From: Ascaphus truei
Taxonomy: Eukaryota > Chordata > Amphibia > Anura > Ascaphidae
Reading direction: 5' to 3'
Length of the DNA stretch: 64,000 nucleotides
NCBI GenBank assembly: GCA_036426205.1
Contig: CM071568.1
Location: 42,398,723-42,462,722, forward strand
A program made the position numbers and the translations under genes. Position 1 is the first letter of the stretch; each line of letters starts with the position of its first letter. Below the pieces are notes generated by a model. The model saw only the letters and a program-made list of their open reading frames with translations, made no database searches and was not told the origin of the DNA. Shown here in pieces: positions 34,746 through 46,597 of this stretch.

Positions 34746-36240
34746 ATATTATTGAGTATTCCTCCAGGAAACTGCAGGTGGCAGTTGCCAGATAACCGAC
34801 TTCTCGCGGATTCACCGCGGCCAGACTAATTGCCCATCAGGATTCACAAAGCGGAGGCCCTGCTTCTGAGTGGGACTCCCGCTGTGTTAATCCTACAGGG
34901 CCGCATCAGTCTGGAAGTGCTGTGCAGTGAGAGTAGACAGAATCAGTCCCTCTCTCTGCGCATCTCAATAAAGCGATTGCGCTGCTTTTCTTTTATTTAT
35001 AATTACACAGAATTGAAACAGGGGGTCTCCAGAGCTGAATCACATTCATTTCAGTCATTACAGGCCCCGGTGTGGGGTGCCATTCTCTTGCACGTTTATA
35101 TGTTCTCGTCACGTGACATGGAAGAATGAAACGTGCAGAGAGATACCAGCACCCCATACCGGGACCTGTAACTTGGGAAGCAGGGGGTCCCCCGGGGCTG
35201 AAATTAATGTGGTTAAACTCCGGAGACACCATGCTTCAATACTATGTAATTAAAATAAAATAAAAAGTAGCTTCATTACCTTAGCAGCTAGACGCTAAGG
35301 TAATGAAGGAGTTAAACCAGAGTACCTGGTTTGTTGGGGGTAGAGGAGGTGGGTGAATTCGGTAGTTGCCCCAGGGTAGGTGGTTAGGTCTCACAGAAGG
35401 GTTGCGGGAGGGGTTAACCCCTTTATTACCTTAATAATAATAGCATGTTCTTGTATAGCGCTGCTAGTTATACCCAGCGCTTTACAGAGACATTTTGCAG
35501 GCACAGGTCCCTGCCCCGTAGAGCTTACCATCTATGGTTTTGGTGCCTGAGGCACAAGGAGATAAAGTGACTTGCCCAAGGTCACAAGGAGCCGACACTG
35601 GGAATTGAACCAGGCTCCCCTGCTTCAAACTCTCAGTGCCAGTCAGTGTCTTTACTCACTGAGCCACTCCCTCTCCTAGCAGTTACTACTGTGTGTTGGG
35701 GTGGAGGGGGTAGTAGGGTTCCCATTGATTGCCAATGTTGTTATCTGTACCCCTGTTGAGTTCATAGGTAACCACACACAGATCTCCTGCAAGTTTAATT
35801 CTCCCGTGTCACATAACCGAGACATTTAAACGTGGAGGAGATACCGGCACCCTATACCAGGTCCTGCAACTCGGAAAACAGGGGGTCCCTGAGGCTGAAA
35901 TTAATAAGGTTCAGCTCCGGTGACCCCCTGCTTCAATACAATGTAATTAAAATAAAATATAAGCAGTGTGATCGCCTGTTAAAGATGCGCTGAGAGAGAG
36001 ATTGATTCTGTCTGCTCTCTCTGCGCAGCTCTTCCAGACTGATGTAGGATTAAGAGTCCCATTAAGAGACACAGCAAGAGCCCCATTCAGAAGCAGGGAT
36101 CCCCACTGTGTTAATCCTGATGGGCAATTCCCTCCCTGCTCTGCACTTTGCTGTGACCACTCAACGTTTGGTCCACGGTTCATCAGCACATGTGCGGGTG
36201 AAGGTTGGAGATAAAGCTGGCTACATCTGCATACTGTAGA
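34746..36240. mobile_element. insertion with inverted internal segments, related to the 5.3-kb TTAA MITE
   Basis: 34,826-34,990 and 36,000-36,130 are inverted copies (TTGCCCATCAGGATT / AATCCTGATGGGCAA; CAGTCTGGAAG / CTTCCAGACTG). GCAGGGGGTCCCCCGGGGCT (about 35,180) and CAGGGGGTCCCTGAGGCTGA (about 35,880) match the interior of the 5262-5695 MITE. A SINE sits in the middle. The exact ends were not found. Confidence 0.55.
35432..35677 (-). mobile_element. MIR-like tRNA SINE
   Basis: Minus strand reads head AGGAGAGGGAGTGGCTCAGT, B-box GGTTCAATTCCC, core CCTTGGGCAAGTCACTTTAT, tail GTAAGCTCTACGGGGCAGGG, AAAGCGCTGGG and TATACAAGAACATGC, ending in an (ATT)n tract. Confidence 0.88.
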
Positions 36241-36740
36241 CATTTATTCCTCATCAACACCGACAATAAACTGTTCTGTAAGATTTTAGAGTCTAGACTT
36301 AACTAGTTTTTGCAAACTCTGACTCTGGCAGACAGGCCCAAGATAATACTAGAAGGCAATTTGAATCAACAAATTACTAATGAAGAGGTTAAACTAGCTA
36401 TTAATCTATTTAAGCTCTGAACCTGATGGGTCCACAAACGTGTACTAAACAAATGTTCAGCTATCCTGGTCCCCCATCTAATCTTATTCATATTGCTAAA
36501 ACATCTAACTCGCCTGCTATGCTATTATATTTGCATGCAGAGAAAGCTTTCAGTTGGGTAGACTGGCACTACATATTTGCAACCCTTAGGGCCTTTGGCT
36601 GGGGAGACCAATTTTTGAATGCGGTAACAGCTCTATATGTTTTCCCTCAGCCACAATATAAAGCAACGGCTGCTTATTCCCACACTTTCCAATTAGAAAT
36701 GGTACTCGCCACGGCTGCCTGCCCTGTCACATTTGTTCGC
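36241..36740 (+). mobile_element. L1/Tx1-type LINE reverse-transcriptase fragment, 3' part
   Basis: Encodes FLINTDNKLFCKILESRLN, then a 122-bp duplicate of 34,516-34,638, then LIHIAKTSNSPAMLLYLHAE and KAFSWVDWHYIFATLRAFGW. The motif A catalytic Asp is changed: the family has L(S)LDAEKAFDRV, here LHAEKAFSWV, so this is dead. Motif B (GTRQGCPLSP) is unrecognisable. Pseudogene of a retrotransposon. Confidence 0.75.
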
Positions 36741-37294
36741 TCTATCCATAGGACCCTTAGCTATTCTCATTGGATGAGCGAGCAAGTGAAGGGAAGACTT
36801 CAACTAGACTATGTGACCTCTTTGGTTGTGTGCTTGTGTTTCTGTTTGTATGTTTCTCTTCACAGGCCAAACGCCTTGACCGATTCTGAAGAAATTTTGC
36901 CGGTACCTTTCTGCCATTCTAACTTAGATCTGGCAGATTTTTCAACCAAATTGGTGTAGACCATTTTAATTCCCCCTTTTTTATTATTGTTACCAATACT
37001 TTTCTTTTTTCTTTTCTATTATCTCTTGAAAATGATGTTCATGATCTGTCTGACTGGTTGATATATACATATATTTCATACACCTCTACAATACATATAT
37101 AATGTAGAGGTGTTAGAATAGGAGAAACCCTGTCCATGTATTGTGGGGTAAAGTTGTGATCCGAGACCTCTTAAGTAAGAATCATTTGTATGTAACAGCT
37201 GTTCAGTTATTAGTAACATATGCTCAGGTTAATTGAACAATTAGGTCAATTGTTGACACTATAGAAGACTCAGATCCTGGTGATCATATAATTC

Positions 37295-37331
37295 TCCCTG
37301 ATGAAGTGACACTGCTGCGAAACATGTAGGA
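37295..37331 (+). ncRNA. hammerhead-like motif with consensus core (family F)
   Basis: UCC (37295-37297), CUGAUGA (37298-37304), AGUGACACUGCUGC, GAAA (37319-37322), CAUG, UA, GGA (37329-37331). Both conserved core strands are consensus, but stem II pairs poorly and stem I is three pairs. Sits in an otherwise unrecognised block (36,960-37,560) that is probably a Penelope terminal repeat. Confidence 0.5.
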
Positions 37332-38448
37332 TTGACCTATGCAAGTTGTGTATCCAGTAAAGTCACATGCCAATTGGAAATCCAGTGTGTCTCCTACAGG
37401 AAATACAGAGGTAATAGCAGTTGGGAGTAGACAGGGGTTGGGAGAATGGTGAGGAGCTCCAAGCACGAATGCAAAAGGGAGCCACACTTCCCTTAAAGGT
37501 GTGAATGCTTTTTTATCCATCCCAAATGAGTGAGTGTAACAATTACCTGTGTTTTTAATGCTTTTACAATTAAACAGATGTTTAATGATGTTTATGCCCT
37601 TTATCACATATTATCACATAATTGATATAATATCATTTGAAACACTTTTGTATATATATTTTTTATATTTGTGCTGTACCCATCTTAGTGTATATGTGTA
37701 TCTCAGGGGTCCCAAACCTTTTTGTGCCCGAGGGCACACTTGAGAGTTCAGGAGAGACTAGCGAGTGTCAACCAATTAACGCACGCGCACACACACACGT
37801 TATGTTTCCGCTTTTCAATGCATGGGCAGTAACTTGCCACAAATATCAAGGCATGACACTTGACAGCGCGGTTGTCAATTTGGGCAGCAAAGAATTCGCT
37901 GTTGGGATCAGCATCGTGGTGCTGTGTTGAGTAAGAATTCTAAATGACATTATGTTCTCTCCTGCTTTCCCCTTTTTGAGAGAACAAGTTCTATGCATAT
38001 CAAGAAGCCTGCATCAGAGAGAGAAGAGACACGCTTGGTGGCTGCACTGTTGCTGCCTGAAGAGTGATCATTGAGCCTTCTCCCTTACACTTGTCAATGT
38101 GTGTGGTGGTTGTGGGTGGCGATACTCATTTGCAGCTATGCCCGCTTCGTGAGTCCAGGTTACTGGAAACCGAAATAATATAGTCAATTGATTGAGTATA
38201 CTTATTACTGCAAATGTGGAAAAGAATTAAATGACGGATGAGAAGTTGTAGTTTGCTGATGGATAGAGAAAGTACTACGATTTTTCCAAATTAAGAGTGT
38301 TAAAAATATTGATTATATACATTTTGTTTCTTGCTATAAGCTGCTGATTGGGTTTAGACAAGTAGATAGAAGGTTGCGTCGCACCACCAAAATAATGAAC
38401 AAGGTCAAGAGGGTGACTCCAAAAAATTGAAAAATGTATTTGATCATG

Positions 38449-38478
38449 TTTCGTGCGGCAAACGCTTTGTCAAGGTCC
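38449..38478 (-). ncRNA. hammerhead-like motif, left arm (family G)
   Basis: Minus strand: GACC, UUGACAA (38473-38467), stem II GCG-UUUGC-CGC perfect, GAAA (38452-38449), C AUG. Positions 3 and 8 are U and A. Confidence 0.55.
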
Positions 38479-39248
38479 CTGTTCACACAACCCTCAACTC
38501 AGGGTATTTGAATATGCCGCGAGCCCGGAAGTGACTTGGTCCTGCACTGTCAGAGCAGGCTAGACCAATCAGATGCCGGTTCATACGCCTACCCAAATAC
38601 CCGCAATTACGTTAGGTTCACTTGTATACAATTAAAAAGAGCGAAACAGGCAAATGGCAACAATTTCAAAGTTCCAAGGTAAGTGAAATCACAACAATAT
38701 TGTTACAGACTTCATCGTAACATTTGGTACAAACTTTCCTTTGTTTCTGTTGCTTAAAGTTTAAAAACAATTGAAAAGACTTGAGGATTACTCCTCCAGC
38801 ACACGGAAAAAATTGGAGATAGTGTCAAGCAATCTTATTCTACTTGCAATCAGGACTGCATGATCTAAGTTGAAATCCACATAAAACAATTAAAGCATCA
38901 TGTGTTTTAACTAAGTTAATGACAGTATATGCCTGCCTATACTGTTGTGATTACATATAATTACAACCATAAGCAGGATATGTTTGATAACCGGCTGTAG
39001 AAATGTACAATAAAGATATACATATGTTCAATAATTTCTTCCAGTTTGTGTATCCATACAAATAAACATATTCATTTTCAACATAGTATTAAACCTGATA
39101 TACATCAACTATCACTCCTTAAAAGCAAATCCGAAAAGTTCCTATTATACCAGAAAGGGGACAATGCATCTCAAATAGTACCTTTATTTCATAAAGTTTT
39201 ATTTTTATATTTATATAAAGTTCTTATGAGATACTATAAATATCCAGG

Positions 39249-40051
39249 AGACTGTACGAGAGGTTCAAGGATAGAGGTTACAGATCTACTGACTTGGATG
39301 TGGCTTTGGAGGAGGTAAATCAAACTGAGAGGAAATCCACATTAATAAGATCAAAGAAAACTAAACAAAAACAGAAAAATATTGGTAAAAGGGAAACTCC
39401 ATTATTTGTGACTCAATAAAGTGCACAAGAAATTAGGGCTACTGTAAATAAACACTGGGGAATTGTACAGCTTGACCCAGCAATAAGGACCCTAGTAGAG
39501 GATGGTCCTCAATTTGTATTTAGAAGGGCTAAAACCCCAGCTAATAGCCTCTCACCAAGCCTCTTCATGTTGGAGGAATCCCCTGTGGTACAAAAATGGG
39601 GTCTCATTCAAATGTCACCACTGCAACATATGTTCCTGCATGCTGGGCTTGTCCAGTTTTGTTTTCACAGTCACAGGTAAAAATTTCAAGATCAATTCTT
39701 TTATAAATTGTAACACGAAGTTTGTTGTTTATTTACTTACCTGTGGCTGTGGTAACCAATATGTGGGAAAAACACTAAAATGACTAAAACTAAGAATTCA
39801 GGAGCACATTCGTCTAATCAAGAAAGGTGACCAAAACATGCCTGTACCCTGTACCAAAACATGCTTTGTCATGTCCACAAGGTGAAGTTGGAAATTGGAC
39901 ATTCATGGGGATAGAACATGTTCCACCTTTGCTCAGAGGTGGCAATAGAATTAATAAACTGGACCGTAGGGAGATGTCCTGGATTTTCATATTGCGGACT
40001 AGATTCCCACGGGATCTCAACACGGATTGGAACCTCGCTAATTTTCTCTAA
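39249..40051 (+). pseudogene. Penelope-like protein, C-terminal RT connector and GIY-YIG endonuclease (broken)
   Basis: Reads in order YERFKDRGYRSTDLDVALEE, an in-frame TAA after FVTQ (about 39,418), QEIRATVNKHWGIVQLDP, then a frameshift near 39,590 into FKCHHCNICSC and VVYLLTCGCGNQYVGKT, a stop, and a second shift into FMGIEHVPPLLRGGNRINKL and RREMSWIFILRT ending at a stop at 40,051. VVYLLTC-CG-QYVGKT is the Penelope form of the GIY-YIG motif; the Cys pairs before it form the CCHH-like knuckle. The reverse-transcriptase catalytic core is absent (5'-truncated). No function expected. Confidence 0.9.
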
Positions 40052-41084
40052 ATTTGATAATCCTGTTCCTTTTTCCTTATTTTGAATTTTAATTCAAGTT
40101 GTGTTAATTTTTTTACCTGTGTCTGCACGTATCTGTTTGTTCCTACCAGGGATTCTACATCTCACTTATCCTTTTATATTAATATTAATTTTATTCATAT
40201 CATGATTTCCCTTTCTCTTTCCTTTCCCGCTCCCCCCCCCACCCCCACGTTCCTCCCGCTTCCCCTTTTCCCCTTGTGGAGGAGAGGTGAAATTAATGAA
40301 ATTATGTATTATACTGTAGAAGTATTTATAGTATCTCATAAGAGCTTTATATAAATATAAAAATGTATAAAATACAGGTACTATTTGAGATGCATTGTCC
40401 CCTTTCTGGTATAATAGGAACTTTTCGGATTTGTTTTTAAGGAGTGATAGTTGATTTATATTAGGTTTAATACTATGTTGAAAACGAATATGTTTATTTG
40501 TATGGATACAGAAACTGGAAGAAATTATTGAACATATATATATCTTTATTGTACATTTCATACAGCCGGTTATTAAACATATCTGCTTATGGTTGTAATT
40601 ATATGTAATCACAACAGTATAGGCAGGCATATTATTAACTTAGTTAAAACACATGATGCTTTAATTGTTTTATGCGGATTTCAACTTAGATCATGCAGTC
40701 CTGATTGCAAGTAGAATAAGATTGCTTGACAAAATCACTATCTCCATTTTTTTTCGTGTGCTGGAGGAGTAATCCTCAAGTCTTTTCAATTGTTTTTAAA
40801 CCTTAAGCAACAGACATTTGCAAAGGAAAGTTTGTACCCAATGTTACGATGAAGTCTGTAACAATATTGTTGTGATTTCACTTACCTTGGAACTTTGAAA
40901 TTGTTGCCATTTGCCTGTTTCGCTCTTTTTAATTGTATACATGTGAAGCTAACGTAATGGCTGGTATTTGGGTAGGTGTATGAACCAGCATCTGATTGGT
41001 CTAGCCTGCTCTGACAGTGCAGGACCAAGTCACTTCCGGGCTCGCGGCATATTCAAATACCCTGAGTTGAGGGTTGTGTGAACA

Positions 41085-41124
41085 GGGACCTTGACAAAGC
41101 GCTTGCTGCATGAAACATGTCGGC
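41085..41124 (+). ncRNA. hammerhead-like motif, right arm (family G)
   Basis: GGGACC, UUGACAA (41091-41097), stem II GCG/UGC with one wobble, GAAA (41112-41115), CAUG, UC, GGC. Same U3/A8 pair as the left-arm copy. Confidence 0.55.
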
Positions 41125-41636
41125 CCGTTTTACCTCATCCTTATGATCAAATACATTTTTCAATTTTTTGGAGTCCCCCTCTTGACGTTGTTCATTATTT
41201 TGGTGGTGCGACGCAACCTTCTATCTACTTGTGTACACTTCTTGAGTGACTGCACATCGAAGGATTTCAACCACCCACCGGCTGCAGAGGGACATACATG
41301 CTGAACAGTGAGTTTCCTCTCCAAATTGTGGATGTATATTAAGGATTAAGGGGATCTACAGTATCTTTCTCTCTACAAAGGCTTAGGAGAATACCTTGCG
41401 TGTTATAGGTAACCTGAGAGTGTTGCTCTTAGGGAGAGTTAATCAGAGTTAATCGCTATCTCCATAGAACTAGCCTATGAAATCATTACCCCTCTTTAAT
41501 CAATATATTATTGTGGGTTGGAAAGGAATACCTTTTAAAGAATCCTAACAAATTACAAAAGGATTTACATATGCCTTTTTCTGTCCTTTAACTCTTGAGC
41601 CCAAGAATCTCTCTGGACTTTTTGATTGGGTTTAGA

Positions 41637-42822
41637 ACCTGGCTTGTGATATTTTGGATAAAACAGAACACTGACCATGCACACATACTGTAATAAAAGC
41701 AATGTACTGTATACTCAATCAACAAAGCAGTATAAAATATAGCGTCTTCCTAGTAAGAAATAATCTGAATAATTCCTGTATTTGTGTGGATTCAACTGAA
41801 TATAACATTGCACTATTTCTAGACAACACTATTTTAACTTTATCAAAGCCATTGCTCACCCCTACCACATTTGTTTAACGATTTGTGGGTTTATCATGGC
41901 TGAAGCTCTCCTGTACCCCACTTTTGAATGAGACAGAACTATTTAAAGAAACAGTTAACTACTAAATTCAGTACATGGGCTAAGCAGGGATTATGAATTA
42001 GGTTGGTAAAATGTAATGCTGCCGAATCAAAATCCTGCATTTATAGGTTTGCATGCCACCAATAAATTCTGCTGCTGCTGCCGCTGACTGCCCATCTCCC
42101 CTGCTTTTGAAAATGTTGCCTTCTGGCTTTCAGCATCACTAAAGCCACCACCGTCTCCAATAACCCACACAATTTTGCAAGAAGGAGGAAAGTACAACCA
42201 GGGGGTGGAAACAGATCATATAGTCTTCTCCACCATGTCCACTAGTCCACATCTCTGTTGTGAGGTGCACTCTTTTAGTGTGTGAACCATCAAGAGCACG
42301 GACCACAACAACCTCTTGGTACAGTTGTCAAACAGCCGTGGTGAAAAACTATGATGTACTGGGTATTTTCCAATGAGGCTCAATGCAGTCGAGTAGATGC
42401 CAAAGGGCTTTCCCTCTACAAAGCCAACGGGCAACATGCCAACTGCAAGTTTTTGGGCCAATTCGACATACAGCATACGGTCCCTATGGTGTGAGTGATG
42501 CTAAGTGCGCACACTATTAAAAACTTTGCAAATCATCAGTTGGTGTACTAGATTAGACATAATAGGTCTACTGCCAGAGGGGCTCTTTCTCCCATGCCTA
42601 CGCTGCCTGCTACTAGTATCAGCTCTTACTAGAGCAGCTTTCAAACCCACATCAGCATCCCTTTTACTGCTTAGTCTACCTGTGCTAAGTATATTCATCA
42701 TCCGATCATCATCATGAGGACCTTCCCCACCAAAATCCTCTGAGTCATCTAAACGAGCACCAGGAATTAAGCCATCCCTCCTTCTCAGAACTGTGCTACT
42801 GATTGTGTCTTTGGCATGAATG
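41637..42822. other. no recognised element; possible older coding remnant on the minus strand
   Basis: Minus-strand frames over 42,216-42,701 are open for 60-90 codons each with GC close to coding DNA, but I recognise no motif. The L2 copy at 42,823 seems to have inserted here, and the block beyond it (45,190-45,700) could be its other side. Speculative. Confidence 0.25.
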
Positions 42823-45160
42823 TATGTATATCTTTATTTATATATCGCCATCCAGGTACACAGTGCTTTCCAATACACACGACATAATATTATAACACAA
42901 TGGGAATAAGTGCTTCAGACAAAGCAATTGGAAAATGAGTACCTGTCCCAGAGAGCTCACAATCATGTGATAAGTGTGGAGAACATACAGAGCCATTAGG
43001 AGGGTGTCCTGGTAAATGGGTCTGCAAGGGGCCATGGTCAGTGCCTATGAGATGCATGGTATCATCCAGTGGAGCAACCCATATGCTTCATTAAAATGTT
43101 TGTTTTAAGAAAGGTGGAAAGAGAGGATGCCAGTTAGATATTGGGGGGTTAGGGCATTCCAAAGGTGCAAGGCAGTGAGTGAGAAGGGCTTTAGGCTGGA
43201 GAGGGCTTTAGATACAAAAGGGGTATAGAGAAGACATCCTTGAGCAGAACGCAGGTGTATAGTGAGAAATTAGGCCTGAGATACAAGATGGGGCAGAAGA
43301 GTGTACAGCCTTAAAAGAGAGGAGGGGAATTTTGTAAGTAATATGGTATTTAATAGGAAACCAGAAGAGGGATTTCAGCAGGAGAGACGTTGAGACAGAT
43401 TTAGGAGCGAGTAAAGTGATTCTAGCAGCAGCGTTTAGGATAGATTTTGGGGGAGACAGGTGAGAGGCAGGAAGGCCGGACAGTAGAAGGTTACAATAGT
43501 CGAGCCAGGAGAGAATAAGGGCCTGCGTTAGAGTTTTTGCAGTAGAGGAAAAGAGGAAATATCTTTGCAAAGTTACGTAGCAGAAAATGACAGGTTTTAG
43601 CTACATTGTGAATGTGAGAGGAGAATGTGAGGGAGTAGACAAATGTGACACGAAGGCAGTGTGCTTGTGATACTGGGTGCATGATAGTACTGCCAACAGT
43701 AGACTAGAAGGGGGTAGTGGGGCCTAGCTTGGGAGGAAGTATGAGGAGCTCCGTCTTTGACATGTTAAGTTTGAGTCGGCGGAGGGCCATCCAGGATAAT
43801 ATAGCAGAGAGACATTAAGAGACTTTGGTCTGTACAGCAGCTAATGTCAGGGGTTGAAAGGTAAATTTGTGTGTCATCAGCATAGAGATGATATCTGAAC
43901 CAAGAGATGTGATACGGTCACCTACAGAGTGTGTGAAAAGAGAAGAGGTCCCAGGACAGACCCCTGGAGTACATCCACAGAGAGATCGATAGAAGAGGAG
44001 GTGTTAGCAAACAAGACACTGAAAGTACGATGGGAGAGGTAAAAGGAGATCCAGGATAGAGCGTTCTTACGGACACCAAGGGTATGGAGAATGTGAAGGA
44101 GAAGAGTGTGGTCCACAGAATCAAAGGCTGCAGGGAAGTTGAGTAGTATGAGAAGATTGTAATAGCGTTTGTCTTTGGCATCATGGATGTTATAAGTTAT
44201 TTTAGTGAGGGTTGTTTCAGTGGAATGAGGAGTGCAGAAACTGGATTGTAGATTATCAAGGAGAGAATAGGTGGTGAGAAAAAAGGAGCAAGTGAGAGAA
44301 TACAAGCTATTCAATGAGTTTAGATGCAAACGACAGGAGGGAGACAGGGCAATAATTAGAGCGACCGTTAGGGTCAAGCTTGCTGTTTTTGATTAAAGGT
44401 ATAACTGTTGTGGGCTTGAAAGAGGTAGGAAAGGTAGCAGAGTAGAGGGAGTAGTTGAAAATGTGTGAGTGTAGGGAGTAGAGTCGGAGCGAAAGGTTTG
44501 AGGCGATGGGAGGGAATGGTGTCAAGAGGACAAGTGGTAGAGGGGCCAAAGGAGATCAGCAGCACCACTTCCTCCTCTGTTACAGAGGAAAAAGAGTCAA
44601 GGATTGTTGGAGTAGAGTTAGGAAGAGGTGTAGAAGGTGAGACGGAAAGAGATGGAATGCCTTGCCGAATGGAATCCACCTTTGTCTTGAAATAGTCAGC
44701 AAAGTCCTGAGGTAAAATGGAGGAAGAAAAACAGGTAACAGATGGTGGCCTGAGTAGACTCAAAGACAGAGAAGAGTCGGCGTGGGTTAGACTTGTGCGT
44801 GTTGATTAGTAATGAAAGTTGGTTTGTTTAGCTTCGGAGAGGGCAGAATTGAAACAGGATAGGATAGATTTGTAGTGAAGGAAGTCAGGGAGAGTATGAG
44901 ATTTCCTCCAGAGGCATTTAGTGGAGTGAGTACAGGAATGGAGCTTGCATGTGTGGCAGTTTAGCCAGGGTCTGGGGTTAGAAGGGCGTATGGACCAGGT
45001 TGTTAGTCTGGAGCAGAGCAGAGAGAGGAAAGGGAGGAGTGCAAAGTCAATCAAGAGCTGGTAGGTTAATAGGGCGAGGGTCTCTGCAGAAATGAAGGGT
45101 AGATAGAAGTGGAGAAGGGGAGAAGTGAGAGAGAAAATTAGATGAGATGATTGTCAGAGA
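42823..45160 (-). mobile_element. L2 LINE with decayed reverse transcriptase
   Basis: Minus-strand pieces in order: LFRSRLTTWSIRP-type connector (45,054 down), TFKPTTVIPLIKNSK-like (44,400), LNFPAAFDSVDHTLLLHILH (motif A), DVLQGSVLGPLLFS (motif B), YADD at 43,884-43,873 (motif C), then LSWLDYCNLLLSGLPASHLS and SLFWFPIKYHITYKIPLLSF, typical of L2. Frames change at least four times. The APE endonuclease and ORF1 are missing. The 3' end at 42,823 (TATATCTTTATTTATATATC) is shared with the 23-kb fragment. Confidence 0.9.
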
Positions 45161-45694
45161 GAGGAAAAGGTGAAATGGGGAAATTAGAGTGAGAATTTAT
45201 TTCGTGAAAACCAGGTACACGTAGTGGCCATCCTTTTGGGCACTGGCTGCAGTCCATTGGTGAAGTCCAAAAGAAGAGGTTAGAATAGATTGCCATGTAG
45301 ACTTATGATGATGTGTTATGTGGCACATACGTGCACAAGTACTTACAGTAGATGAGTCCCTGCTTTCCCCAGCCTCACAATTGCACAGCACAAACAACAG
45401 GTGACTGCACACTCATCCTCACCCTCTACAGTATGTTAAGAACATCTCAACACTCCTGACTTTTAAGTAGATAAAGAAACATGGTTAGGACAACTGCTTT
45501 CACTTAAAGGGCCTTGCTGGACTTGAGAGAGATAGATGTTGCTGCTGCTGTCCTGGTTCTCCTGCTATTTGTGCTCTGCTGCACCCACCACAAACAACAA
45601 CATATCTATCCTCATCATGATACTCCTCTTCCTTCTCCCCCTTCTTTCCTGGCTCCCACCACCCCAGTTTGACCCCTAACAGAGCCATTCAGCC

Positions 45695-45756
45695 GTGGGG
45701 ATGATGATGATGATGACGATGACGACGATGACGGTGATGATGACGACGACGGTGAA

Positions 45757-45815
<59 letters not shown>

Positions 45816-45824
45816 CGATGGTGA
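45695..45824. repeat. (GAT)n / (GAC)n trinucleotide repeat
   Basis: GATGATGATGATGACGATGA-type run, pure (GAT)n from 45,758 to 45,812. Open frames of Met, Ser, Ile or Asp runs are artefacts. Confidence 0.97.
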
Positions 45825-46508
45825 CAAATGAGGTGGCATTGGCAGAAAATGACTCTCTTTCTGTAGCTGACACTGGTGGTGACCTTGTGTATTTTTGTTT
45901 TTTACTTATAATATACAAACATTTGAATTCTGCTTTTAGGCGTACGATTAATAATATGAGCAATAGTGCTGCTACAGTAGTTGTGGTGTCCACGACTGCC
46001 TGCTGCTCACAGAGTGATTGACTTTCATCACCACCACCTTCTTCGCTGCTGCTGCTACACCCAACATATTATTTTGAAGATGTTGTTTTGAATTAGTGAG
46101 TGTTGATCCTACTTTTGATTCACTTATTGGTTATACTGTAGTTGGCAAATTTCCAAAAGTCTGAAAACAAATACATTGCCTATATCATTATCAACAAAAA
46201 AATGACATTTGATGAGTCTTGACCTGCTCCAAATTGGTGCTGCGGTATTTGAGTACTGGAGTACGTGTTAATTTACCTTAAAAGAGTAGGAATTTTTTGA
46301 TTGTATTGAAATCATGGTCCAATGCATTTAGACTATAAATAATGTAACCATTTTTTTAAAATCAAAGGTAAAGAGCTGACTTGTGCAAAAATGTACTTTA
46401 AATTCTACTTATGTGCAAGTAATCACTATGTCCCACATCTCTACAAGTATCTCCATTGTATATAATTGTTCCATTACTTAATGCTATGCTATAAAATGTG
46501 TGTGTGTG

Positions 46509-46537
46509 TGTAGATAGATAGATAGATATATAGATAT

Positions 46538-46574
<37 letters not shown>

Positions 46575-46576
46575 CT
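46509..46576. repeat. (GATA)n microsatellite
   Basis: TAGATAGATAGATATATAGA run after a short (GT)n. Confidence 0.97.
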
Positions 46577-46597
46577 CTCACAGGTCTTTATACACAT

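Larger units (their letters stand above)
38359..41622 (+). mobile_element. Penelope-like retroelement (truncated) with inverted terminal repeats (family G)
   Basis: Flanked by a 14-bp direct repeat TGATTGGGTTTAGA (38345-38358 and 41623-41636), the likely target duplication. Left arm 38,358-39,245 is inverted relative to 40,318-41,232; a further 390 bp follows the right arm. Between the arms is the C-terminal part of a Penelope protein. A hammerhead-like motif lies in each arm. The layout (inverted pseudo-LTR, coding part, longer right pseudo-LTR) fits known Penelope architecture. Confidence 0.85.

Noticed and set aside
37707..37960. hAT-like left end CAGGGGTCCCAAACC
   Set aside because: No matching right end or 8-bp duplication found downstream; at most a broken copy.
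45615..46021. Poly-Ser, poly-Ile and poly-Met ORFs, or an acidic Asp-tract protein
   Set aside because: All come from the (GAT)n repeat; no flanking conserved sequence supports a gene.
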